From contig CM059971.1 in NCBI GenBank assembly GCA_030490835.1, positions 70,574,224 through 70,638,223 of the forward strand: a stretch of 64,000 nucleotides of DNA, given 5' to 3'. Positions 35,396 to 57,306 of this stretch are shown piece after piece. Position 1 is the first letter of the stretch, and the number at the start of each line of letters is the position of its first letter. This stretch comes from Annona cherimola (Eukaryota; Streptophyta; Magnoliopsida; Magnoliales; Annonaceae). Made by a program: the position numbers and the translations under genes. The notes under the pieces are model-generated. The model was not told the origin of the DNA. It made no database searches and worked only from the letters and a program-made list of their open reading frames with translations.

Positions 35396-36227
35396 AGTTT
35401 TGAAATTGAAAAATAATTTTAAAATCGATGTTTAGCATTAAATGATTTTATTATGTTCGTTAGGAATTATACATAGTTAGGGGTGCAACTTGGGCCGGAT
35501 TGAATCGGAACTTGATTTCCAACAGTAGTTGAACTCGCTTTTTCAAACTTGAGCCCGAAAAACCTAACCTTGATAAACTCGATTTGTAAATAATATCTGA
35601 AGAACTTGAGCTCGATTTTTCATTTTATATTTATTATAAAATATATTATATATAATATTTAAACTATATTTCTTTATATTTTGCATATTTATGTTATTTA
35701 TATTTATATCTGAATATATTTTTGGCATATTGTAATGATATTATAAATAAAATATATTATTCTTATTTTTATTTATTTTTAAAATCTGTTGTTTACGTTT
35801 ACATCTATTAATTTTATTCCTTTATCTTATTTTTTATGTTAAATTTTTCTAGAAATATTCTTTTTATTACTACTTTTAAAAAATCTGTAGTTTGACTATA
35901 TATTATTATATTTACTTACATGATTTGTTATAATTATATATTAATATAAAATTCTAAATTTATCATTCTTAAATAAAATGTAAATTTATCAATATAAATT
36001 TCAACTCGAAACTCAATACGAATCCAATTTTCAAAAAATAGTGTTAGAGTTTACGTTTTATAAACAGAGTTAGGTTTAAGTTTAGGATTAGGGTTATGGT
36101 TTAGGTAAATCCGAGTTTCATTAGCTTAAATTGCACCTCTATACATCATGATATTAAATAAATGAAAGAGTTCAAAATACAATAGATGAAGTGGATTTCT
36201 AGTGCACTTTGCCTTGGCGAACTCAGG
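35396..36227. other. AT-rich intergenic stretch
   Basis: No gene. Long A/T runs; nothing recognised. Confidence 0.5.
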
Positions 36228-36545
36228 TGTTTTAATCTATTTTTTATTTTTTATTTTTATATAATTATTAATCTAAGTGTATTTAACATGTGTATCAAAT
36301 TTTACCATTTTGGAGATTTTTAGATTTTTATTTTTGAAAATTAGTGGTATTTTTAGTAATTTTAAATTGCTAAAAATGCTATTGATTTTTAAAAAAATGA
36401 AAAATGTCTAAAAGTTTCAAAAAATGGTAAAAATTGATACATATGCTAAATATACTTAGATTAACACTTAGATTAACAGTTGTATAAAAAAAGTTTTAAA
36501 AAATATTTAAAAAGGGTTAAATGCATCGAGATGCACCAAGCCTAA
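36228..36545. mobile_element. Foldback MITE (family F)
   Basis: Two arms mirror each other around 36370: ATTAATCTAAGTGTATTTAA on the left and AAATATACTTAGATTAACA on the right, with ACCATTTTGGAGATTTTTAG against its inverse. A short duplication, CTTAGATTAACA, repeats at 36456-36480. Confidence 0.75.
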
Positions 36546-36898
36546 GTGCATTCGGGTGCAAGGAATCATTCCCATGAAAATTAAGGCCTCAAACTGTAAA
36601 AAAAAAAAAAAAAAAAAAACTTTAACTTGTGGAATTTATTATTACCTTTTTCTTCTGTCACCTTTTGGACCATGTTCAGTGAGATTAAAGCTGACTAACT
36701 AAACATCTCTACTTGAATGACAAAGTGGTTGGTATATGTATACAGGAATTTAGGGTGGGAGGTCCAAAGTTCAAAGTTAGATGAAAATACTTAGATTTGC
36801 CCTTCTCCTGAAGTTGTTCTTCCTTAGTTACCTGATCATCCAAAAGGCGACACGATAAAAATTGAAAATTGAAAAAAAAAAAAAAAAAAAAAAGTTGA

Positions 36899-36972
36899 TT
36901 AGCTAAACATACCCTTCTTTTGGATGATCAGGTGGTTAGCTAAACACACCCTTCTTTTGGATGATCAGGCCC
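36899..36972. repeat. 37-bp tandem duplication
   Basis: TTAGCTAAACA(T/C)ACCCTTC followed by TTTTGGATGATCAGG occurs twice with a period of 37. The pair begins just after an A-run of about 22. Confidence 0.85.
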
Positions 36973-36997
36973 ACTGGCCAAGTCCTACAATTTTAAC

Positions 36998-38433
36998 GGT
37001 AATTTTCAAATATATCCACAGAGTTTAACACTAATTGTACATACACCTACATAGTTTCACAAATTGTAAAACCCTTATATAGTTTAACCAAAATGACGTG
37101 CGTACCTAAATTGACAATAGCTTGGAACGACAGAGTAAATACTGTTAAGTAAATATTTTGATACTGAAATTGCCCCTTAAATTTAGGGCATGGATGTTAA
37201 CGATTTGTGTCCGTTCAATGTAGGGCATGCTGCCAGCACATTCTTCAAATTCCTGTTAATGATTTATATTTATCTTCTAATAATGATTCGTATAATGAAG
37301 TGCTACATGTGGGAAGAAGAGGGAAAGATGGTGGCAGCAATGCCCAGCGCAGGCAGGTTTCCACCATCTTCCTAATTGGTTGTTGTTAATGTACACCAAC
37401 TCACCTACACCCCACCCGAGCACCAGAACACCAGTGCTCATCTTCCCCATTCGAACGGGCAACCACAATTCCATGCCAATTTCATCCATCCCTTTGGTTT
37501 GACAACTTTTTGGGTGCCCCACAAAGAGCATAACTCATTTACAACAACACCCGTTGCAGCGGGATTCTTCCAGCATGCTGGCCTAAATCTTGAATTTTGG
37601 AAGTTCCTAAAAGTGAAATTTTAGTTCTAAAAACAATCGAACAAAGATTAGAAACGGGACGGGAGCAGTCAAAGCAACTCCAAAACAAGGATAAAAGGAA
37701 ATATTTATCGGACGCTAATCATATGCGCTCGCTCGAGAGCATGCAATGCTCAATGCTCTCGGGCGCATACACCTATTTTTTTATTTTTTATTTATTTTTT
37801 TTACAATATTGTTAATCTATATGTATTTAATATGTGTATAAATTTTTACCATTTTTGAAATATTTTAGATATTTATTTTTTATTTTTAAAAATCAGTGGT
37901 ATTTTGCATGCTCCCGGACGCTGGCGTCTATATTTATCATGGGTAGAAAAAGAAGAGGCGTCTCTTGGAGATATGCGCATAAGACTATCCTCGAGTCAGC
38001 AGCGAACCCGAAGACAATGGCGGATTTATGACTCACGAATATTTCTTCTTGATTGTTGATGGGACTAGCATTGATGAAATCCATGGTCATTGCCAAGAGT
38101 CCCGGACCAGCATAGTACTCACTAATTGCCTCATCGAAAGTGGCGCATTCAAATCTCAACACACGGAAAATAATTCATGGAGGTTCAGTCACAGTTTTGA
38201 TGCTGACGATTGGTGATGGAGGCCAGCAGACAGTTGAGGGCAGTTTTATTATATAGATATTTACTTAACTGTATTCATCTTACCGTTTTAAGCCAGCCAT
38301 CAATATGAGTATGCATGCTATTTTGGTTAAACTATGTAAAGATAACTTACACTTCATAAAACTACAATTCATAAAACTATGTAAATATATTTGCAGTTAG
38401 CAACAAACTATGTGTATATATGTGCAAATTACC
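36998..38433. mobile_element. Third Pack-MULE-like element
   Basis: The left arm (GGTAATTTTCAAATATATCC, then ATAGTTTAACCAAAATGACG and AATACTGTTAAGTAAATATT) pairs with the reverse of the right arm (GGTAATTTGCACATATATAC, ATAGTTTAACCAAAATAGCA, AATACAGTTAAGTAAATATC). Arms are about 180 bp. AATTTTA occurs at both borders (36989-36996 region and 38436-38442), a degraded target duplication. The interior holds GC-richer fragments at 37280-37620 and 37920-38216 that I cannot identify, plus a family F arm. No transposase. Confidence 0.6.
37735..37906. repeat. Single arm of a family F MITE
   Basis: Starting CAATGCTCTCGGGCGCATAC it runs through ATTGTTAATCTATATGTATT and TTTACCATTTTTGAAATATT to AATCAGTGGTATTTT, then stops where the mirrored arm should begin. 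It ends next to GCATGCTCCCGGACGC. Confidence 0.7.
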
Positions 38434-38611
38434 TCAATTTTACTCGAGGGATATCATGCTTCAGCAAAAAAAAAAAAAATTTTTTTTTTTTATTTTAATG
38501 TCATCGTGTACAATTCACGTCCAATCGTGATCCATCATTGGACACCCTATGATAAGGCTGGTGTGCTATGGGTTATGATTAGATTTATTGCATTCGTTTT
38601 AAATTTATGTT

Positions 38612-41013
38612 TTTTTTTTAGAAAGGAAGCACCGTATCCCACGCCCCTAATCACCTGGAAAGGAGGGGGGATAGGATGATCCAGAAGCTTTCATTGCCAA
38701 AAAATTATCTATACAAATTTTTTCCTGTAAAGCTTGTGGGGGGTACCCCACCAAACTTGCTGATCTACAGAGGATACAGAGATAATATCAGCTAAGGCAT
38801 GTGCCACAGCATTCCCCTGTCTAAGGACATGATGGACAATTACAGAATTAGAGGGAGATAGCATAGACTTGATTTCGCTGATCACATTCCCAACAGGAGA
38901 GGGAATGGGACCATCGGTCATAAGCATGTCGACCAGAAGGAGCGAATCGGTTTCGATTTGCAGAGCAGGCAGGTTAGAGTCCAATCCCCACGATACACCA
39001 AGAAGAAAAGCGTGTGCCTCCATAAGCAATGGTTCCATGCAGCCATCCCGGCGCCATCCTTTCGCCGCAATAAAGGCTCCCCTCCAATCGCGTATTACCG
39101 CAGCGAAGCCCAATGCTAAGTTCGTATGATGCATGCGCGCGTCAACATTAAGCTTCAAAACTCCAACCGGAGGTTTAGACCATCTGGAAAACAGGGGCCT
39201 ATCAAAAGCGCCTGCTAAGATGAGGGGAGAGGCTCTGCGATGTTCCTCCAGATACTCCTTACACCAATTGAGAACATTTAGAAAATCCGACTTCAGCCCG
39301 TCAATCCTGAAAGAGTTTCGCAAAAACCATATCCTCCAGCAGCAGGTGATGAAAAGGCACAGGTCGTCCGCCCGCTGATTTTGAACAAGAGAGGTGATTA
39401 ATTCCTGGACCGTGGCCGGGAGGACAATCCTCCTTGCGATCCAGAACCAAATCTCTTTAGTTAGCTCACAGTCCAAAAATAGATGATCGGAGTCCTCCAT
39501 TCCAGACCTGCAAAACAAGCATTTTGGGTCAATATCAATACCTCGCTGTTGAAGATTCCGGAGAGTCGGGAGCCTATCCCTGAATAGCCTCCAACCAAAG
39601 ACAAGGATCTTGCTTGGAAGTTTTGTCTGCCAGATTGCCTTAAAAATGAGGGAGTGAGGAGAGCTTCCATCTCCCGAGCTAAGAACTCTGTAGGCCGATT
39701 TAACAGAAAAGACCCTGCGAGGTTCAAACTTCCAATAGATCGTGTCCTCTTGTGAGGGGGAAGGGGGGGCCTGGTTGATAATGCGCCACCCCTCATCCCC
39801 AGCTACCGCCAGAATGCGGTCTTTAATCCATGTGGACGAGGCCGCACAGATAAAATGGCTAACTTTAACATCTTCAGAGATAGATGATGGTAGGGGGCCA
39901 GCTTTTGTGAACATGGGCTCAACCCATTCGTCCTTGAAGAAACGCACACGGCTCCCGTTTCCAATTCGCCATTTGCACCCAACCTTGATCATGTCCCTCG
40001 CCTCCAAAATACTTTTCCATGTAAAAGAGTCGGATGGTTTAGCACTACAGCTCCAGATATCCCCATTCGGGAAGTATCTGGCTTTAAGCACCTGAAAGCA
40101 AAGGGAAGTCGTTACCGATGAGAGTCGCCAGGCTTGTTTTGCAAGAAGGGCATAGTTGAAGACATTGAGGTCCCGAAAACCTAACCCGCCCGAGAACTTC
40201 GTCTTGCACATATCTTTCCACGCTACCCAACTCATTTTCCGTTTGCTACCCATTTCTCCCCACCAAAACCTGCTTAACATGACATTGAGTTCAGAGCAGA
40301 AGGATTTTGGTAGGAGGAAAATACTTATGGTATATGTCGGGATTGCCTGAGCCACAGCTTTGATTAACACCTCCTTACCACCCCAAGAGAGAAGTTTCCC
40401 CTTCCACCCCTGAACTTTGCGTCAAATCCTCTCCTTCAAGCCCTTAAACATATTCCTATTAGATCTTCCCAACCATGCCGAAAGACCAAGGTAATTCATC
40501 AACTCATTGCCAGAAGCCCCCAATCGAGTAAAGATATCCTCCCTTGCACCAGTATTAATATTGGAGCTAAAAAAGACAGATGTCTTAGCCACATTTACCA
40601 CCTGCCCCGAGGATTCAGAATATTGGCGAAGAATATCCAGGAAGGAGCCGATATCAGAGGCAGAGGCCCGCAGGAAAATGATAGCATCGTCTGCAAACAA
40701 TAGGTGGGTAAGGATAGGCCCATGAGGGTTAATTTTGATTCCATGAATACTCGCTCGGGCCGCCGCATCAGAAATCAGAACAGAAAAGCCTTCAGCGCAC
40801 AGAATGAACAGGTAAGGGGAGAGCGGGTCTCCCTGTCGAAGACCCCTCTCTGGCTGGAAGTACCTCATCTTGAAGCCATTGACATTGATACAGTAGGACA
40901 CGGACATGACACAGCTTATAATCCAGTTAATCCATGTCTAGCCGACGTTCATTACATCCATGACCGTTAGAAGAAACTGCCACTCAATGCGGTCATACGC
41001 CTTTGACATGTCC
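38612..41013 (-). mobile_element. 5'-truncated plant LINE with target-site duplication
   Basis: On the - strand the element enters within the reverse transcriptase domain and ends in a short A-run (+ strand T-run at 38610-38619). The 10-mer AATTTATGTT flanks it at 38602-38611 and 41014-41023. The truncation point overlaps the target by a few bases (AATT is shared with the KLD codons), a sign of microhomology at the 5' junction. It lies 340 bp beyond the 3' end of ELP3. Confidence 0.85.
38709..41013 (-). pseudogene. LINE ORF2 remnant: reverse transcriptase, zf-RVT, RNase H
   Basis: One frame runs from KLDMSKAYDRIEW at the truncated start through the RT block RGLRQGDPLSPYLF, the catalytic FADD, the thumb region KLLSWGGKEVLIKA, and the zf-RVT cysteines (CLFCRSGMEDSDHLFLDC). 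It ends in a plant-type RNase H (NVDA, MEAHAF, ETDS, NAVAHALAD). Two in-frame stops interrupt it, TAG at 40938-40940 and TGA at 40422-40424, but no frameshift. The last 553 residues after the second stop are uninterrupted. The endonuclease and ORF1 are missing through truncation, so it cannot move on its own. It is closely related to the LINE at the right end of the window. Confidence 0.9.
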
Positions 41014-41023
41014 AATTTATGTT

Positions 41024-41362
41024 GACCATGGATTTATTACAGAATATTTCTAAATTATTACCATTTATAAAGCTGAATAAATTCTTAAATTACTATAAGA
41101 TGAAAATAAATTAAAAAGTAAAAGATCAGCATCAGATAGTTCTACAAGTTTGATAAAGATAATAAATGTTTTAATATCTTTAAGACCAAATGATAATATT
41201 GTAACCATGCTATGATAGAGCCATTTCCAGATTACCCCTTGAAAAAAAGAAGTGGAAGTGGGATTCTAAAATCCGTTAAAAATTATATACAAAAACAGTT
41301 GAAAATAAACAACAAACCATCATTAAACTTGGCTACAAAATTGTGATCATCATCATCAGGTT
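41024..41362 (-). other. 3' UTR region of ELP3
   Basis: AT-rich sequence directly after the ELP3 stop. No other feature is seen; the LINE insertion begins just past it. Confidence 0.5.
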
Positions 41363-52754
<11,392 letters not shown>

Positions 52755-53052
52755 CCTATGCTCCCGAGTACCAATGTTGTCATAACCGAACCGGTAATTA
52801 AACCGGTAAAGAAACTGGTCTGGTTCGAACCGATTCGATCGGTTAAGTGAACCGGTTCGAACCGATGACGTCAGCATGATATATTTATGATGTCATAAAT
52901 ATTAAATTATTTTTAAATTTTAAGTAAATATATTAATAAGTTAATCTTAATTTAACACCTTTAATATAATTCTGAGCCTTTTATAAGGTCATTTATACCT
53001 TAATTACAAAATTTGAAACTCAGATAACATGATTTAATGAAATCTACCTTAT

Positions 53053-53310
53053 CTAACAGCGTCTAACAGCATCTAACGACATTTAATAGCATCTAACAGC
53101 ATCTAACCGGATCTAACTGGATCTAACGACATCTAACAGCATCTAACTTTTGATAGTAATAAATTAATTCTAATTTAACACTTGTAATATGATCCTCAGC
53201 TCCTTATAAGGTCATTTATACATTAATTATAGAACTTAAAATCCAAATAATATGATTTAATGAAATTCACCTTAATCTAACCGCGTCTAACAGCATCTAA
53301 CGACATTTAA
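53053..53310. repeat. ATCTAACAGC minisatellite within a larger tandem duplication
   Basis: The ten-base unit ATCTAAC(A/G)(G/A)C repeats about ten times at 53053-53150 and three times at 53276-53310. The DNA before each block is also duplicated (TTATAAGGTCATTTATAC and ATGATTTAATGAAAT at about 52981-53043 and 53202-53264), a diverged unit of about 220 bp. Confidence 0.75.
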
Positions 53311-53877
53311 GGGGCACTCAAATTTTATGAAATAAATAAAATATTAAAAATAAATTTTCAGATTACACATAAATCGTCCTAGGTACTAAGAAATTCACCT
53401 AAAATATAATTATAATATTTTATTAATTATATTATAATTTTTATTTGCTACATTAATTATGTAAAGAATTTTGTGCTATACAATTAATTATTAGAGTGAT
53501 ATTAATTACATGAGTTGCATATTATTTTGGTATGATTAATTAGAATAGACTGATTATATAAAATATTTTTGAAGACCCAAAATTTCTTAAAATTTCGAAG
53601 CTATGGGAGTCAATAATCCTCAATCCTATAGAGATTTTTTTTATAATTACATAAGATTTTAAAATTGTTTAATGACATAATTGATATTATAGGATTGTTT
53701 AATAGCATAATTGAATCATTGATAATTTGATATCACAAGAGACGCGAGCACAAAATTAGGCATAAAAAATTATGTATTAATGATTTAATATATCCTTAAA
53801 TAAATAAGGCTAAATAATGAGTCCTATTTGCTATTTTGCTGCTGCTCAGTGAGACGGCGCGGTGAGGCGGTGACGGT

Positions 53878-54050
53878 GAGGTCCACGAGAAGAGGCAGGC
53901 ACGACGAAGAGGAGGCGGCGGCGAGGCGGCAACAGCGAGGTCCACAAGGAGAGGCAGGCACGACGAAGAGGAGGAGGCAACGAGGCAGCGACGGCGAGGT
54001 CCACGAGAAGAGGCAAGTGCGACGAGGAGGAGGGGCGGGACGGTGGGCGG
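53878..54050. repeat. GC-rich 59-bp tandem repeat
   Basis: GAGGTCCAC(G/A)AGAAGAGGCA-type units start at 53878, 53937 and 53996. The surrounding block 53850-54350 is extremely GC-rich with CpG and open frames on both strands made of Arg/Ala/Ser runs. Confidence 0.8.
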
Positions 54051-54850
54051 GATGAGAAAGGCACAGATGTCGTCGGCGCTGACAGAGACACGGCGGCCGT
54101 CGGCAAGACGGCAACCGACGAGAGGCAGCCCCCGCAACGAGACGGCGAGCGGCACGCGGCGAGAGGCGTGACGACACAGATGGCGAGACGGGGCTGCGGG
54201 CGACGTTGAGGGCGTTAAGGGCAGAGGGAGTAGCGGGCGGCGGCGAGGGCTTCGAAGGCGGAGGGAGCGGCGAGCGTGGCGGGTGCGGTGGGCGCGCAGG
54301 CGCTGCGAGGGCACTGCTGTTCGTTCGCGAAGGGGACGACCGAACGAGACAGGGCTGCGGCTGCGGGATCTTTCATTTTTTTTTAGTTTATACTTTATAT
54401 ATTAGGCATTTAGGGTTAGCAGCGTTAGCTTCAACCATCCGACCGGGCGAATCCGATTCGACCGCTGGTTCACCGGTTCGGACGGTTTTGTGTAAATGAA
54501 CCGAACCGGAATCTGGACCGGTTCCGATCGGACTGGCCGGTCCGGTCCGGTTCTGCCCGAGTACATATTTTTTTTTTCTATTTTTTTTATAAGATTGTTA
54601 ATCTAAGGGTATTTAACCTATGTATTAATTTTTACCATTTTTAGAATATTTTAGATTTTTATTTTTTATTTTTGAAAATCAGTGGTATTAAAATGCCATT
54701 GATTTTCAAAAAACATATATATATCTAAAATACTCCAAAAATGGTAAAAATTTATACATATTTTAAATACACATAAATTAACAATATTGTAAAAAAAATT
54801 TAAAAAAAATTAAAAAAATAGGTATATGCGCCCGGGACCATACAACGTTG

Positions 54851-56059
54851 TATGCTTCCGAAAGCATACAATCGGAGTCCTCGATATAGCGATAGAAAAT
54901 AAAGCAACATTATTCCAAATTTTTATTAAAAAAAATAACATCTCTGTGTATAGAATAAACTTGTTCACAACTTAGTAACTCACAAAACTTAAAAAGCTCA
55001 CATGCCTTCAATTATCTCAGTGAAGTCCCGGAGGTTTTTTTTATTAGTCTTACATTAAGGAGTTAATTATGATTAAATCTTTCACATTCTAAAGAAAATT
55101 ATTTAGTCAACCAGAACTTAATCCAATTCCATCTAAGTGCCATATGTATAGTATCATGTTAACACTGCCAGCTCCTTCTTGTCCGTCATGAGTTTAGTGT
55201 GCTTGATGCAAACCTCACTCTACTACTCAGCAATGTCCGCCAACTTGTATTGCTAATGGGATTTGCATCCTCAATGCATACCATGATAGTCTACCATCTA
55301 CGATCATACACTCATGACCACCTCATGATCGTGCTTTATTTTCACTGAACCATCAATTCTCAAACTCATCCTATCTCTATTAAGACTTGAATTATGGTCA
55401 TGCCTTGCATTAGATTGTCCTCTTTGCTCTGTACAATCCGCTATTCAAGAGTGTAACAATTGTCCAGCCGGATTCTTGGAGTTGTTGATTCATGGGCAGG
55501 TAAAAAACAACAATGCTTGATCTGTGGCTTGTTCATAGCGTCTAATCAAATTATATTTGTAAAAGAAGATTTGATGAGAATGAATAATTGTGTAATAGGA
55601 AATAAGAGATTTTGAGGGGAAAGCGATATGCAAAAGGATTATTTGCATTTATCCCAACCCAAAACTAAATTAGTTATATCCTTACCAATTTGTTTTATTT
55701 TTTATTCATGTCAACGATTTTTAGAAAAACATTCATGCTGATGCAAATGTTCATAGCTTGGATAGGACAAGGATGAAAAAAAGTGTTGTTGGTTGTTAAG
55801 AATGAAAAGAAATATATAAAAATTGAGAAAAGTTATATTGGAAATGAATAAAATATGTTACTATTTTTTGAAAAAAGGGAAAAGCACTTTTAAAAATTAA
55901 AAATTCTATCAAATTCTCATCTCATCCATATCCTCATCCCCTATCCCAATCTCATCAAAATGTAAACTCATAGGTTTGAGTTAACAATGGAGTCAACTCC
56001 ATACTTAATGGTGATTATGTGAATAAGATAAAGTTGATGTAGGTGTAAAGTCTTTTTAA
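54851..56059. other. Intergenic region
   Basis: No gene, RNA gene or clear element is recognised. 55140-55500 is more balanced in composition but has no conserved reading frame. Confidence 0.45.
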
Positions 56060-57306
56060 AAGAGTTGGCATGGATGAAATTACCGTGGCTTTTGGTTTGG
56101 GTCTCTCTGCCGCGTAGGCCCAACTGGCGATTTGGTTGTGCTTGTGACTGGCTGAGGGGGGTGGGAGTTATCAGAAGACAGGGGCAGGGGACTCCTCGGA
56201 GGGACGCGTGGACGGTGGGTCGCTGGAATGGCAGCCTGTGTTGGAAATGCAACTTGTGTAGGGGCTGGGGAAGAAGAGCTTAAGGGCAAATTCGGGAAAT
56301 ATCAGAGCGTGAAGATGAATCAAAGTTTAGGGGACTTGCTGGGGGCCGAACTCCAAACAATGGTCATATCCAATGAAGCCATTAAGAAGATTAAGCCAGG
56401 AGCAGGCGCATCAATTCTCTGTTCTCTCTGGTCATCCAAGACTTACAACAAGGAGATTTTCAAGTCCATAATGCGAAGGCTGTGGAGAACGAAAAGCATT
56501 TGCCACTTTACAGAAATGAGGGAAATTTATACCAAGTTGTTTTTTCGGATCAGGAGGACAAGGAACGCATCATGAAGGGTCGACCATGGAGTTTTGAGAG
56601 GAGTTTGGTGTCAGTAGAGGACCTGAAAGAAGAGATGGAACTCACCCACATTGTGCTCGTTAAAACGCCAATGTGGGTCCACATTTCTGGGGTTCCTTAT
56701 ATTGTAGACAAAAATTTGCTAGAACGTAGCATTGGAAACTCCTTCGAAGATACGATTGAAATGGTGGCAACAAAAACTGATCTTAAGCTGAAAGTGATGA
56801 TCGACTATCGAGAACCCCTTAGAAGAGGGATGTTCATCCAAGTAGGATCTCAACAGCGGAAGTGGATTACATTTCAATACGAGAAACTTCCTATATTTTG
56901 CTATCTATGTGGAATTATGGGACATGCTCACCAAAACTGTGGTAGGAAAATCAAGATGCAAAAACAGTTAGCAGAAGCAGAAATGCCTTATGGGAGTTGG
57001 CTTAAGGCGGGTGTGAGGCCAATGCAGATTCAGTTTGGGCACAGTAACAGCAATAGGGCAGCACCAACTAAATATTTGGGTGTGAACTGTTGCATGCAAG
57101 GGGAGCAATCGGGATACAGGAAAGCAGATGAAAGGAGAGGAGTGCAATGTGATGGCAGCAGAAACGACTGCAGTTCTGATCAAAGCTGGCGAGAGGACGA
57201 AGATGCTATGCCCAGTTCAGTTCAAGGGGTAATCTCGAATATGGAAGTGGTTTTCTCTATTGCTGTGAATTCCCAAACATCCAACTCCAATTCCTGACAG
57301 CAATAT

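Larger units (their letters stand above)
52772..54555. mobile_element. Non-autonomous DNA transposon, hAT-like ends, upstream of ELP3
   Basis: The direct repeat CCCGAGTAC occurs at 52763-52771 and 54556-54564. The left end CAATGTTGTCATAACC resembles hAT termini; the reversed right end begins CAGAACCGG. Both subterminal regions are crowded with GAACCGG/AACCGG motifs (52790-52865 and 54465-54552). A 9-bp repeat would suit a MULE and an 8-bp core a hAT, so the superfamily is open. The interior has minisatellites and a GC-rich block but no transposase. Confidence 0.7.
52755..54850. mobile_element. Foldback MITE (family F) split by a GAACCGG-rich element
   Basis: The left tip, CCTATGCTCCCGAGTAC, is cut off from the rest by the 52772-54555 insertion. 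After it the arm continues (TAAGATTGTTAATCTAAGGG, TTACCATTTTTAGAATATTT). A mirrored arm follows, ending GGTATATGCGCCCGGGACCA. Arms mirror around 54685. Confidence 0.75.

Noticed and set aside
38869..40350. Several + strand frames of 60-117 codons opposite the LINE
   Set aside because: Antisense shadows of the well-supported - strand RT/RNase H frame.
53796..54314. Long open frames on both strands in the GC-rich block upstream of ELP3
   Set aside because: They are made of Arg/Ser/Pro/Ala runs from a 59-bp repeat in CpG-rich DNA inside a transposon. High GC removes stop codons by chance.
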